This document shows positions 11,901 to 21,500 of a stretch of DNA of 64,000 nucleotides, one piece after another. The notes beneath the pieces are model-generated. The model made no database searches and was not told where the DNA came from. It saw nothing but the letters and a program-made list of their open reading frames with translations. Both the position numbers and the translations under genes were made by a program. Source of the DNA: Montifringilla adamsi (lineage: Eukaryota > Chordata > Aves > Passeriformes > Passeridae); contig JAGGNK010007448.1 of the NCBI GenBank assembly GCA_017590115.1, positions 2,768,815 to 2,832,814 of the forward strand. Reading direction: 5' to 3'. The stretch's first letter is position 1. Each line of letters starts with the position of its first letter.

Positions 11901-14900
11901 TGCAATAGATCTGCCTGTGCAAGATCACAAAGTGGGGTTTAGGCACCTTCCAGAAGGAGGAGATGAAGGATGGGAATTTCTTTTAAAGGGTATTCATTGT
12001 CTTTTATAGTGTTCCCAATCCCAAAGTACTCTTTCATTACCAAAATTTACTTTCACAATTTCTCCCCCAGGATCTACTAAAAAAAACGACCTCATTTATG
12101 GTGTATTGCCTGTCATTATGAGGCTGCCAAAATTTTCTATCAATTTCCATAGAGTCACTGGTCCTGGGAAATCAAGCATGTGACTTTATAGCTAAGTTTC
12201 CACACCAGCTGATCCCATGATTTTCATCTGAGCTTCTGTGAGATCTAATATACACACATCCATATATATACATATACATATATGCATACATATATATATA
12301 TACATATACATATATAAATACACATACACTTGTGGAGAAGACTCTGGACCATTCCCCTTTTCTCCTTAGCTAGAACAGCTTTCTTCAGCTTTTTTTCCTA
12401 GCATCAAGACTATGAGAAACTGAAGGGTCATGGTGACAAATCCCAGCCAGTACTGCGTACAGCATCAGTGACATTATGGTGGGAGCTGACATGGAGGTGA
12501 CAAAGGCACTGCAACACCATCAGCAGTCTGTTGTATTGATGACCACCAAAAGCCACCAGAAACTGCTACACTACTTAGTCCTAATATTTCAGGATGCCAA
12601 GAGCTACTGGTGTTGTTGCATCCCTGATCCTGCTATTTGGACTATGTTGGAAAAGCAGCAACAAGGCCCACCTCTATGGAAAACTTTCACAAAGTGTCCA
12701 AGGCTGTTGGCTGGCCCAAGGGGAAGCAGTTCAGAGGGACACTGCACCTACCATCAGAGCAGTCATCCCCGATGTAGCCATCCTCGCAGACACAGCGCCC
12801 GTCCACGCAGCGCCCTGCGTTGTTGCAGTCATTGGGGCAGGAGCGTTCCCGGCAGTCCTCACCCACGAAGCCCTCGTGGCACACACAGCGCCCGTCGATG
12901 CAGCGCCCATGCCCGTGGCAGTTGTTGGGGCAGGCCAGCTCACCGCAGTCGTCCCCTGTGAAGCCGTTGTCACACTCGCAGCGCCCCTCCACGCAGCGCC
13001 CACGGTTGTGGCAGTCATTGGGGCAGCGCAGCTCAGCACAGTCCTCTCCCGTGTACCCCTCATCACACACGCACTGCCCATTGACACACAGCCCGCGGTT
13101 GTGGCAGTCGCTGGGGCACCGCAACTGGCCGCAGTCATCCCCTGTGAAGCCCTCATGGCACACGCACTGCCCGTTCTCGCAGCGCCCGCGGTTGTGGCAG
13201 TCATTGGGGCAGCGCAGCTCCCCGCAGTCCTCCCCGATGAACCCCTCGTGGCACACACACTGCCCGTTCTCGCAGCGCCCGCGGTTGTGGCAGTCGTTGG
13301 GGCAGCGCAGCTCCGCACAGTCCTCGCCCAGGTACCCCTCGTGGCACATGCAGCGCCCGCCCACGCAGCGCCCGCGGTTGTGGCAGTCGTTGGGGCACCT
13401 CCTCTCGCTGCAGTCGTCGCCCACAAAGCCCTCGTAGCACACGCACAGCCCGTTCTCGCAGCGCCCATTGCCGTGGCAGTCGTTGGGGCAGGTGAGCTCC
13501 CCGCAGTCCTCGCCGGTGAAGCCCTCCTCACAGAAGCAGGTGCCGTTCACGCAGCGCCCGCGGTCGAAGCAGTCGTTGGGACAGATGAGCTCGCTGCAGT
13601 CCTCGCCGGTGTAGCCCTCATCGCACACGCATTCGCTGTCCACGCAGCGCCCACGGCCGTGGCAGTTGTGGGGGCACAGGGGCACGCTGCAGTCGTCACC
13701 CACAAAGCCCTCGTGGCAGACGCATTGCCCACCCACGCAGCGCCCATGGGCGCCGCAGCCCTGGGCACAGAGCTCCTGGCCGCAGTCCGGGCCCGTGTAG
13801 CCCTCGAAGCACACGCACAGCCCGTCCACGCACTTGCCCTGGTCGTTGCAGTCGGAGGGACACGAGGCCTGGCTGCAGTTGGGGCCCTTCCAGCCCGGCT
13901 CGCAGATGCAGCCGCAGATCTCGATGCTGTAGTTGCCGTGCCCGCTGCAATAGGGCGTGGTGTCCAGGCGACCTGTACCAACGATCCCAAAAGTCATTAC
14001 TCCCAACGGCACTAGGATGCCTTAGGCTGGCGTGGCACATAAGCCCCAAAAGGGCTCTGATTTTCCTAGTTCCCTACAGGACATCAATTTTTAAAGTTTT
14101 TAAATGAGAATCTCTCTTTCTTTCTCCAGCTAGATTTACCTTACCAGAAAAGCTTTAATTCGCTCTAATGCCAAGGCAGATCCCCTGCCAGCAACTTTGT
14201 AATTGAGCATACTGAATTCTTCCTCCCTTCTCAAAATCCTCTCCCACTGACTGAGCAGCTTTCCTGACTGCTTCATTAGGGCATGCACTATGGAACATCA
14301 TTCATTCATTCACCCTAGAACACAAAAAGTCAGGGAGCACATTGTGTCATGAGCTGTATCAGCAACTCAGAGGCTGCTCTGAGCTCAGAGGGACACATTG
14401 CACTGAGTAAGACTTGTATTTCTTGTCTTACATGACTAACCCCTTCCCTCAACTTAAAAATCAACCAGACAGACACATTTTTCCCTCTTCTATAACTATT
14501 TGTGCTTGTCTATTGCCTTATGTCCTGCTGTATTTTTATTGGTCTCTACTAAAGAAAACTTGGAAGCAAAAATAGTTACATTGGCAGCTTCCTCAAGGGG
14601 ATAAAAAGTGGAGCCAAGAGCTTGGACTGTGAGTTTTAATCTTAACTCTGACACAGATTTACCATGTTCAAGTGCTGTCCATGCTCAATGCCACAGCTAC
14701 AAGGGGTCCCAGGCCAGCTCCTGACCCACAGATCCATAAAGCTGTGGAACTGTGAATGAATGTACCTTGCACGCTGGCCAAACACATTCCCAGTTTAGAT
14801 TATGTTTCAAATTTAAGAGGTTGACTTGTGCTCCTTCTAGAAAGAGATTGGAGTATCACTCTAAACAACATCAACAGCCAGCACAAGAATTTCCCCCAAG

Positions 14901-15386
14901 AGCAGCTCCCCAGCCTGCCTTACCTTCTACTGCCTGGGAATTAGGACAGCATCCAGCCCCGCTGGCACACTGCTCCCGCAGGGAGGAGACCAGCCCCTCC
15001 AGCTCCTCTAGTCTGCTCAGCAGTTCCTTAATGTCTGGGGCAGCTGCACAGCCACAAGCCCGGCGGGGAATGTTAATCCTGTGCGTGAAGACAATCTGGT
15101 TCCCCTCATTCACCGTGTGCTCCTCGTAGTTCTTGACGGGCTCAATTTCCCCCTTCAGGTCGGCGTCGCCGCTCGCTGTGTCCAGGTCCACGGAGCAGAG
15201 GGAGCCAACGGGCAGCTTAATGTTGTAGACATGGTTGAAAACCACAGGCTGGTTATCCTCTGGCAAGGTCACGTTCAGCCCAGCCTCCCTCTTCTGCCGG
15301 ATAGTTCTCTTGATGAGTCCCCCAGTGACGTGCTGGGACAGCAAAGCGAGGATGGCACAGGCCAAGACCCGGCTGGGGAGTCCCAT
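5659..15386 (-). CDS. TNC: Tenascin-C, 5' half of the coding region (exons 2-10, partial gene)
   Basis: Tenascin-C is a secreted extracellular-matrix glycoprotein. It forms disulfide-linked hexamers and modulates cell adhesion and migration in development and wound repair. The visible exons splice into one open frame of 1010 codons plus one base. In order they give a signal peptide, a cysteine-rich oligomerisation segment with a coiled coil, one atypical plus 12 canonical EGF-like repeats, and FNIII domains 1-5. Every intron has GT-AG ends and consistent phase: phase 1 everywhere except phase 0 inside FNIII-2. The domain order and the wording of each domain match my recollection of chicken TNC closely; tenascin-R, -W and -X have different EGF numbers and FNIII sequences. 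No stop, frameshift or missing exon is seen. The rest of the protein lies beyond position 1, so this is a partial gene and not a truncated one. Confidence 0.97.
5923..6946 (-). other. TNC: TNC intron 9
   Basis: Phase 1 intron of 1024 bases, donor GTGAGT, acceptor CCTGTAG. About a third of it is an LTR-like element at 6003-6367, antisense to TNC. Confidence 0.9.
6003..6367 (+). mobile_element. Solo LTR-like endogenous retroviral element in intron 9
   Basis: Similar to the copy at 24871-25267. Shared blocks in the same order are TTCACATTCTCTG, CCTGTGTTGTGC, GATTGTTTACCCA, TCAGGGCCAAG, a TATAGTATA-rich stretch, TAATTAGCC, and a terminal CCTGCCA. It resembles LTRs I recall from songbird genomes. 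There is no internal coding region, so it is a solo LTR. The ends are inferred from where similarity stops. Confidence 0.65.
6947..7036 (-). CDS. TNC: TNC exon 9: FNIII domain 4, second part
   Basis: 90 bases, phase 1-1, residues 893-922. It starts with LRPGTEY, including the conserved Tyr, then GIGVTAV, and ends INAGT. With exon 8 it makes a 92-codon FNIII domain. The donor is ACTG then GTGAGT at 6946; the acceptor TTGTAG ends at 7037. Confidence 0.95.
7075..7100. repeat. 26-bp perfect palindrome in intron 8
   Basis: ATGAATATGCCTG and its exact reverse complement meet with no spacer, centred on CTGCAG. On the transcribed strand it lies 39-64 bases upstream of exon 9, so the pre-mRNA could form a hairpin near the branch-point region. 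Confidence 0.95.
7405..7655 (-). mobile_element. CR1 LINE 3' fragment in TNC intron 8
   Basis: The plus strand begins with TATAGAATCATGGAATAG, the reverse complement of a CR1 3' terminus. The hallmark CR1 blocks follow (CCCTGCCATGG, GGCCTTGGGCACTG, CTGCTCTGGGCACCCTGTGCC). The copy is 5'-truncated, as CR1 usually is. Confidence 0.88.
7798..7983 (-). CDS. TNC: TNC exon 8: FNIII domain 4, first part
   Basis: 186 bases, phase 1-1, residues 831 to the first base of 893. It starts DLDAPRN and includes the core Trp in LEWKNS, NYRIKF and SGGDH, ending RATLTG. The donor is CACAG then GTAGGG at 7797. It joins exon 9 to restore [10 protein letters not shown]. Confidence 0.95.
7984..9022 (-). other. TNC: TNC intron 7
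   Basis: Phase 1 intron of 1039 bases, donor GTGAGG, acceptor ATTCCAG. AT-rich; no identified element. Confidence 0.9.
9023..9292 (-). CDS. TNC: TNC exon 7: FNIII domain 3 with RGD
   Basis: 270 bases, phase 1-1, about 90 residues (741-830), starting KLDAPSQ and ending VFVT. It has the core Trp in ITWSKP and LRPHTEY. The FG loop reads SRRGDMESD and keeps the RGD tripeptide that binds integrins such as alphaV-beta3 in TNC of chicken and human. FNIII-3 is an unsplit exon in TNC. The donor is CACAG then GTGAGG at 9022. Confidence 0.96.
9060..9068 (-). other. TNC: RGD codons in FNIII-3
   Basis: The codons CGA GGG GAC encode Arg-Gly-Asp in the FG loop of FNIII-3, the known integrin-recognition site of tenascin-C. 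Its presence argues for a functional adhesive domain. Confidence 0.95.
9293..9853 (-). other. TNC: TNC intron 6
   Basis: Phase 1 intron of 561 bases, donor GTAAGC, acceptor TAACAG. Nothing else identified. Confidence 0.9.
9854..10010 (-). CDS. TNC: TNC exon 6: FNIII domain 2, second half
   Basis: 157 bases, phase 0 in and phase 1 out, residues 689-740 plus the first base of 741. It starts KKDDNGD and holds LAPGQQY with the conserved Tyr, an NVS and an NNT glycosylation site, and ends VITT. Exons 5 and 6 together give a 91-codon FNIII domain. The donor is ACAA then GTAAGC. From memory, chicken may have one extra residue at the exon 5/6 junction; I could not confirm this. Confidence 0.94.
10011..10090 (-). 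other. TNC: TNC intron 5 (80 bases)
   Basis: The shortest intron here, phase 0, with donor GTGAGG and acceptor TTCCAG. Reading through it meets a stop within a few codons, so retention would truncate the protein. Confidence 0.92.
10091..10206 (-). CDS. TNC: TNC exon 5: FNIII domain 2, first half
   Basis: 116 bases, phase 1 in and phase 0 out, residues 650-688 (YLPAPEG to FHNM). It holds strands A-C of FNIII-2, including the core Trp in VEWDPL and GWELVF. The donor is AATATG then GTGAGG at 10090. FNIII-2 is split by an intron in known TNC genes, so the short exon is expected. Confidence 0.94.
10207..11200 (-). other. TNC: TNC intron 4
   Basis: Phase 1 intron of 994 bases with donor GTGAGT and acceptor GCCACAG. 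AT-rich; no identified repeat or other feature. Confidence 0.9.
11201..11464 (-). CDS. TNC: TNC exon 4: FNIII domain 1
   Basis: 264 bases, phase 1-1, residues 562-649, starting VSPPTEL. The FNIII hallmarks are present: the core Trp in LEW of strand B, then LEPGVEY with the conserved Leu and Tyr before strand F. One N-glycosylation site (NHT) and one NVT are visible. The domain follows the last EGF repeat directly, as in other TNCs. The donor is ACAT then GTGAGT at 11200. The acceptor, ending CCCAG at 11465, is preceded by a long T-rich tract. Confidence 0.96.
11481..11497. repeat. A17/T17 run in the exon 4 polypyrimidine tract
   Basis: On the TNC sense strand it is a run of 17 T starting 17 bases before the exon 4 boundary, inside the splice-acceptor pyrimidine tract. 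Confidence 0.9.
12247..12330. repeat. Compound (TA)n/(CATA)n microsatellite
   Basis: An alternating TATA/CATA purine-pyrimidine tract of about 80 bases in intron 3, likely polymorphic in length. Confidence 0.85.
12752..13972 (-). CDS. TNC: TNC exon 3: EGF-like repeat array
   Basis: 1221 bases, exactly 407 codons, phase 1 at both ends, encoding residues 155-561. It starts with an atypical cysteine-rich segment (YCSGHG to PNCSQAS), then 12 canonical tenascin EGF-like repeats of 31 residues (the last has 29) with six cysteines in the CPxDCxxxGxC pattern. With the first segment this agrees with the 13 and a half repeats quoted for chicken TNC. These repeats form the rigid inner arm and have been linked to low-affinity EGF-receptor binding in mammals. 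Placing the whole array in one exon is typical of TNC. The donor is GATG then GTAGGT. The exon is strikingly GC-rich against AT-rich introns. Confidence 0.97.
12753..13862 (-). repeat. 93-bp tandem coding repeat (EGF units 1-12)
   Basis: Twelve in-frame units of 93 bases (31 codons) run from 13862 down; the last is 87 bases. Unit n starts at 13862 minus 93(n-1). Units 6-10 share the longest identical stretches. Units 7 (13212-13304) and 8 (13119-13211) differ at very few residues. Such arrays can collapse or expand in assembly and can undergo gene conversion. Confidence 0.9.
13973..14923 (-). other. TNC: TNC intron 2
   Basis: Phase 1 intron of 951 bases, with donor GTAAGG at 14923 and acceptor TACAG at 13973. 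I see no repeat element or other feature in it. Confidence 0.9.
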
Positions 15387-15516
15387 TGTGGTGCCCAGTT
15401 CCCTTTCAAAGCTGAGAGAGTCTTAGGTCTGCTTGGCCTTTGTAATCTGCAGCAGAAATTGGAGAGCCAGCACAAACCAAGCTGGAGATCCTTGTCTTTC
15501 CCGGTGCGTTTGTTCC
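14924..15516 (-). CDS. TNC: TNC exon 2: start codon, signal peptide, oligomerisation domain
   Basis: Coding bases are 14924-15386; 15387-15516 is 5' UTR. The ATG has A at -3 and G at +4, and no other ATG precedes it in this exon. The exon encodes residues 1-154 and the first base of 155. Residues 1 to about 22 form a hydrophobic signal peptide. A basic RQKR stretch and an N-glycosylation site, NVT (residues 38-40), follow. Cysteines at 64, 111 and 113 match those linked to inter-chain bonding in tenascin-C. Residues of about 118-139 form a leucine-rich heptad coiled coil for trimer formation, followed by Cys140, 146 and 147. The donor is GAAG then GTAAGG (intron from 14923). The acceptor lies after TTTTAG at 15517. 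Confidence 0.95.
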
Positions 15517-18500
15517 CTAAAAGAAGGAGGAACAGTGTAAGGGATTAACAGCAGCTACACCACCCAGCAAACATGTGACACTGCTCGTGTGCTGCATCCT
15601 CAGAGAACAGGGCCATCACACTTCATCCAAGCTGCTGAACTTGTTATGATGTATAATAACAGCCATTTTCCAGGATCTCAGTGTGATTCTGAAGGAAATG
15701 CCACCAGATATGAAGAAAGCTGCTGTTATTTCCAGGTTAGAGCAAATACAGTGGGTTGTAGAAAGTTTAACTGCCTGAAGCAGAAGACTGGGGCAAAGAT
15801 GCCTGCTGAGTCTCAGCTCAGCTGAAAACTGAAGTAGATAAAATAAATATATGTTCTGTTGTGATTTAACCAATGTTAAATTCTGTGTTTCCTTCATCCC
15901 TCCACTACCTGAAGGCTGCTCAGGGTTGGACCATGTAAGAAAGTTGAGACTTTGTCAAAAGGTGCATCCACACCACCAGGTTCATTCTATCCCTTTTCTA
16001 TATGTTTCAAATTACTCCAAGATTGCTGTGGAATCTGAACTCCAGGGCTTGTAGTTCCATAGTAAGTTCCACTACATGATGATTTATCAAGAGCATGAAG
16101 ATAAATGGAACTCTCTGCAGGTGGAAGGTTCTGGTGTCAGCACTTGTATCACAGGGATATTTTAGCATAAACATAGTGAGACACAGGAGAAGCAGAGACT
16201 TCAACAACAGAGACAGCAATAAAACTACATGTGTAAAAATGCGTTTTTAGCAGCCAATATCCCTTTCCATCAGGCAGCATTTCCCACTGTCTGATCTTTC
16301 CTCAGCTACAGCACAATAACTCGTGTACAGTTACAAGCACCTGGCTGGGCTCTACAGCTCCTCCTGAAACTCATTCCTTTCAATTAGCTCCACTGTTTCC
16401 TCTTCCTCCTCAGTCTGTGCCTGTTCCTTTTCAATGGAATGAGCCAGGGGAGTGGAAAGACAACCATTGACTTCCATGCAGGATCAGCCCCTCAGCACGT
16501 AGGGTAAGGAGCCAGAGCAGTAATGGACTGCCTGAACAAGCACACCTAATAAATGTCATCTCAGCATTTGTTTTCCTTCCCACTGCCAGAAGAGCTTGGT
16601 TTAATGGTTAGATCAGTGACTGTGCTTTCAGTGGTTGCAAGCTATGAAATGCCAGTAATGGAGGTAACAGCAATTTATTTTCTGAACATCATAGTTTTGA
16701 TGCTAATTTATTTGTCAGATGAGAGACTAGCCTCTTCCACCCTTCTGATTCCCCCAAAGTGGAGGGATTGTTTTTCCCATGCTATCCCAGCTGCTTTTGT
16801 GAGGGAATGACAATAACACATCAGACACTTCAATGAAGTTTAGTGGGTTTTGTAGGGAATGTTGAGCTCACAGAGGGCAAAATTCACCTCTTTATACTGG
16901 GGAATAATTCAGAAGTAAACAAGCAGCAGGGAAGGTTTTTTCCTTGTTATGGAAAACCATTCAGCTTTAAGGCATTTCTAACACTTACCCCATTTGCTCA
17001 AATATTTCTGCAAGCCGTGCCTGCACCGGAACAGATCACAAGGTTATTAATAAAGAATAACAGATACAGACATGGTCCAGGTCTCATTTCTGACTCAATG
17101 CCTAAAATGGGTTGCCAGTTCATGAAATGTGTTCAGGATTGTATTTGAAGTGAGATTTTAGTCTTGAGCACTCCACTTGGGCTTTGCAAAGTGCTTGCCA
17201 TGCAATTCCATGTGCTGCTATGCACTTTTTGCCCTAGGACAAGGTCATACAGCTAAAACTGGTGCCTGGCCTTCAAGTAGTCATTAAAGGGGCAGACTGC
17301 TTGACAGATGGATCACCAATAGAAAATGGAACAAACTGGAGGCAGCTCTGCATCTCATTCTCACTGAATTTTAGTGAAAGTTGAGCATCCATTTCCTTAT
17401 GGCTTCTGTAAATCCCAACCCACAGGAATACAGGCCTTGCCCAAACCAAGGAAATTGCACTTTTTTCTGCTGACTAATGTGAGCTGACAAATCACTTAAT
17501 CATGGTAGAAACTTTAATGATTTCTTTAATATGCCTAAAAAATGACAAACCTGCTCTGGCAAGAGCCACTGTCACTGTCATCTTCACTACTGGTGAAAGC
17601 CACATGAACCCCAGGACTCTGAGTGGACACTTGCTGCATTAGAGGCAGCCAAACCTCTCAGCTCATAGATGAAACTGGAAGAATTAACATGTCTGGGTTG
17701 ACATCCTTTTGAAGTTTCTGGAGAAACATCGTGGTGGTCTAGGAGCAGATTCCTTGCCTGCTCTGTGACCCCTGTGCTTTGACACCTCCTGTGATGTCTG
17801 AGCTAATTCATCCCCATCAGGTGTTTCCCATCCCATCTGCCACGGGCCCAGCATGGTTAGCTGAGCTCCACTCCTGCATCTGACATCTACAAAACAAGAC
17901 ACCTTCCTCCAGTTCTTTATACATCAGCCATGGCCTTGGCAGGGAGAACAAAGAGGACATCCTTCTCTCCAACCCCAGCTCCTCAGACACATCCAAACAA
18001 CAGCTCTGACCACAATCGACCACCCGGGAGCAGGAGAGAAATGAAGCCACAGCGACTGCCGGGCTCTGTTGTCTCTTCATTTTCCCTCCTCCTCCCTTCA
18101 GAGCAGCTCGTGTAGATTGTATTTTAAACCTGCCTCTTGGAGAAATCCTCTTGATATTTTCTTTGCAGACATCAGCTGCTGGATTATTTAGAGGCACCTG
18201 AAAGTCTTGCAGCAAAGTTTGGCAAAAAATGACCCTTCCCAGCATGAGTTTGGCCTTGTGGTCTGTAAGAGGAGCTGGGTCATGTCTGACATCTCTCAGG
18301 TACTTTGAGAGGTTTGTATGACCCAGACTGCGTCTAGTTTTACAAATATTTTGTCTAACAGGGAACACGTATCATCCTAATGAGCTGTGCCCTCAGGTGT
18401 TCCTGCCACCCTGACTACAGGAATCCTGGACATGATGATGTGGATGATCTGCAAAATGTTCTGCTTGTCATGCAGGACAATACATCTAGAGCTTGTGTTA

Positions 18501-21500
18501 TCCCCATCTGGACACTGGTACCTTCCCACCCTCCTTGGGCAAGAGTTTTCTCCTGCTCTCCTGCTCCCCAAGGCACAACCTCAATATAAATAAGAAAAAA
18601 AGATGTTGTGGCCTCTCACACGTCTTAAATATCTGATTAAGAAATAGAGATTATGAACTGAGAAGCAAATTGTTAGCATCTCTGCAGTACCAGCTGGGTA
18701 AAAAGGAGATTCAGGTAAGAATTTTCTTACATGAACATTAACTTTAAAAGTTAGATTTTAACCAAAGAGCAGAAAAAGGCTCTTTCTAGAAAACACTCCT
18801 TAAAAACTTGATCACTGCCTGGTGATACATTGAATATGTAGTGGAGGTAAGGTGGACTGTCAATAGCACAAAGGGAAGGAATAATTTCATTTCCACTGCA
18901 GCCTTTTCATCTAAAGATCTGAAAGCATGTCACAGTCTGGCTGTAAAAAGCTGAAAAAATGTTATTAAAAAGGGTTATTTCTTTATTTAGACATCCTCCC
19001 TTCTCCTCACCCCCTCCCGGCATCAGAACTTTTTCAGGACCTTTCCGTTTAATTAGAAATTTGTTTCTTAGTAGGAAATTTTCAATCAATCTTGAAAAAA
19101 AACCCCAGGAATCCTGACTCCTGGGGAATACTAAGCAAAGGCAATGCATGAATATTTCCCTTCCCCAAAGCCATATTTGCTGGAAAGCAGCAGGTGTGAG
19201 AAACTAAATTAATGTCTGCATATTTTAAAGTTCTGGTGTAGCACTCCAGTCTCTCCTGAACGTTCAGGAGTGGCACAATTGTGAGATGATTTGTGGGTAT
19301 GTGGAATGATAAATATGCAGATGAGAGCCCTGTGCAATTTTAATCAAAACAGATTGCAGCAAGGAAGAAATGGAGGTGTTAAAAACTATCTCAGCTGTCC
19401 TTCCTAACGAAGGCAGAAGGCTGATTAGATTTGCTCAGACACCCTCTACATGTCATGACTTGGAAATTAGACATGAAAATGGCAGGGAAAAAAGAGAGGG
19501 GGGATAAAAAAAGGAAACAATTCCTGTCTAAGCAGATACTTCCTACATTTCAGCAGGAAGGGATCAAATATTGTCAGCACCATACTGGATTCAAGCACGT
19601 CTTGTTAAAATCTGGGTAAAATAGCAGCAGGCTGGATTGTGACAGGGAGGAAGAGTCAGCTGGAGAAGAGCCAAAGCCCTCACCAGGGAACACAACAAGG
19701 AGCATTTTGAGGTTTGCAAATTGCTAACCCCAAAACAGCTCTCTGTGATCTGTTAACTGCAGGAAGTTCATGTTTCCAGGGTTTCCACCAAGGCGTGATC
19801 CGTGTGCTCCCTGCAGCCTGGAGTGCCCAGCAGGACACGTGTGGAGGCACTGACACCACCTTATCACTGCCCCCCTCCTCAGCTACTCTCACAAAGACAA
19901 AAAAGAATTATCTCCTGGGGATATTGATCTGACCTGGACCATTCCCTGTCTGCAGACATGGGGAATTGGGGCATTTTCTGCAAGGAATGCAAGCAGTGCT
20001 GTTCCACAGGACTCATAAATTGAGACCAGAGGGCATTTTCACAAGGCAAGGCCTCAGAAGATGCAAAGCCTCAAAGCCAGAGTGCTGGGCTGGTTTTACC
20101 AAGAGCCTGTGACTCCTGGGGCTCTGGGAATCTACTCCAGAAAAACTGGATTAAATTTGAAGTCAATTGAAATGCTCTCAAAGCAAGGGACTGGGGGGGG
20201 CCTTGGAAGTTTTGACGTGTCAGGCCAAAACATGAACAGCTCTGACTTCATCATCTTCCACTCCTGTTTCCACACATTCATAACGGCAGAAAATAATTTT
20301 CTTTCCATTCCCAATTCCAACAGGGTGAAGGAATCAGCAGGGATACTCAGTGCAGGTCAAACTACATTAAATCACAGTGGAGAGCAGAAATTCATAACAG
20401 TCCTAAGCCATCAGGCCTGAATCTTTTCAGCAGAAATGATCAAAGCCAAATTGTTGCCTTCACCCCCCCCGCCCCCCCTTTATTTACATTTTATGCATTC
20501 TAAGGAGAGGAATTTTAAGGCAGCCGAATTTAGAGTAATTCAGAAAATCCACTGTGTTCCCCAAGGCTCCCAGAGAATGTGTGTGCAGAGAAGTGTGGCA
20601 ATTGTTTCAACCCCAGTTAGACCCCACAGATATGAGCAGACCCTAAGGGTGTGCAGCTCCAAAGGGAAATTTTCATAATTCAGGAATTTTCTTCAAAGTC
20701 TTAAATCAGCTGCACAAAGAGGTGAAAAGAGAGTCATAACTTTCAAAGGGGACAGGAGGAAGCTGATTGCCTTTTTCTCAATGGTTCTAACAGACAAAGT
20801 GCAGAGCGATAAGCAGGAATCCATCCAGGTTCCAGGCCAAGGACTTACCTTGAATTTTTAGTCAAACAACTTCACTTCTACCTCCAAGGCCAGGTCACAA
20901 AGAATAAGCACCCTGCAAATGCTCTACAGTTTTCTAGATAAGAAATCCCACATCTGGGAAGCCCACACATAATTATAGATCCAGGCTCAGTGACCTCCCT
21001 TTAATAAATAGCAAAATGTGAAAGCCCTGAATAAAAAGCCTTTGCCACCCCACCTATGCCATATTTTCAGACTAAAGCTTTTCCTGGAAATGATAAAGGG
21101 AGATAAGCATTAATCAAAATGATCTGGTTGGTGGTGGGAGTGCAATGAGAGTGAAAAAGAGGGAAGAATCAAGAAAGCATCCTCTGGAAAAACTCCATGG
21201 AGAAAGGGGCAGAGAGGAAACAACTGGAAGGAAGTTTTAAAAGTTGTTTAACTAGAGGGGTTGAAATGTAGGGATACAAGCGACACAAATCCACTTTTTC
21301 TGTCACGGAAAGGACTCAGTGATGTTCACAGCCCCACAAGAGGAACCTCATGGCATCCACATGTGCTGGAGGAAGGCAAAGAGCCTCTTCTCTGAAAGCT
21401 TTTTGAAATATAATGGGTAAACAAAGCACACTCCTCCAATTAATATGCAGAAAACTGGGACATGGAGAGGCTGACACTGAGACTCCCAAGCTCCCCAGGA

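Larger units (their letters stand above)
11465..12751 (-). other. TNC: TNC intron 3
   Basis: Phase 1 intron of 1287 bases with donor GTAGGT and acceptor TTTCCCAG. It holds a TA/CA-rich microsatellite (about 12247-12330). On the sense strand, a run of 17 T lies in the polypyrimidine tract beside exon 4. Nothing else was recognised. Confidence 0.9.

Noticed and set aside
12594..14015. 473-codon plus-strand open frame read as a new protein
   Set aside because: It lies wholly antisense to the TNC EGF array, is low in complexity, and is explained by the 93-base in-frame repeat. No promoter or splice context of its own is evident.
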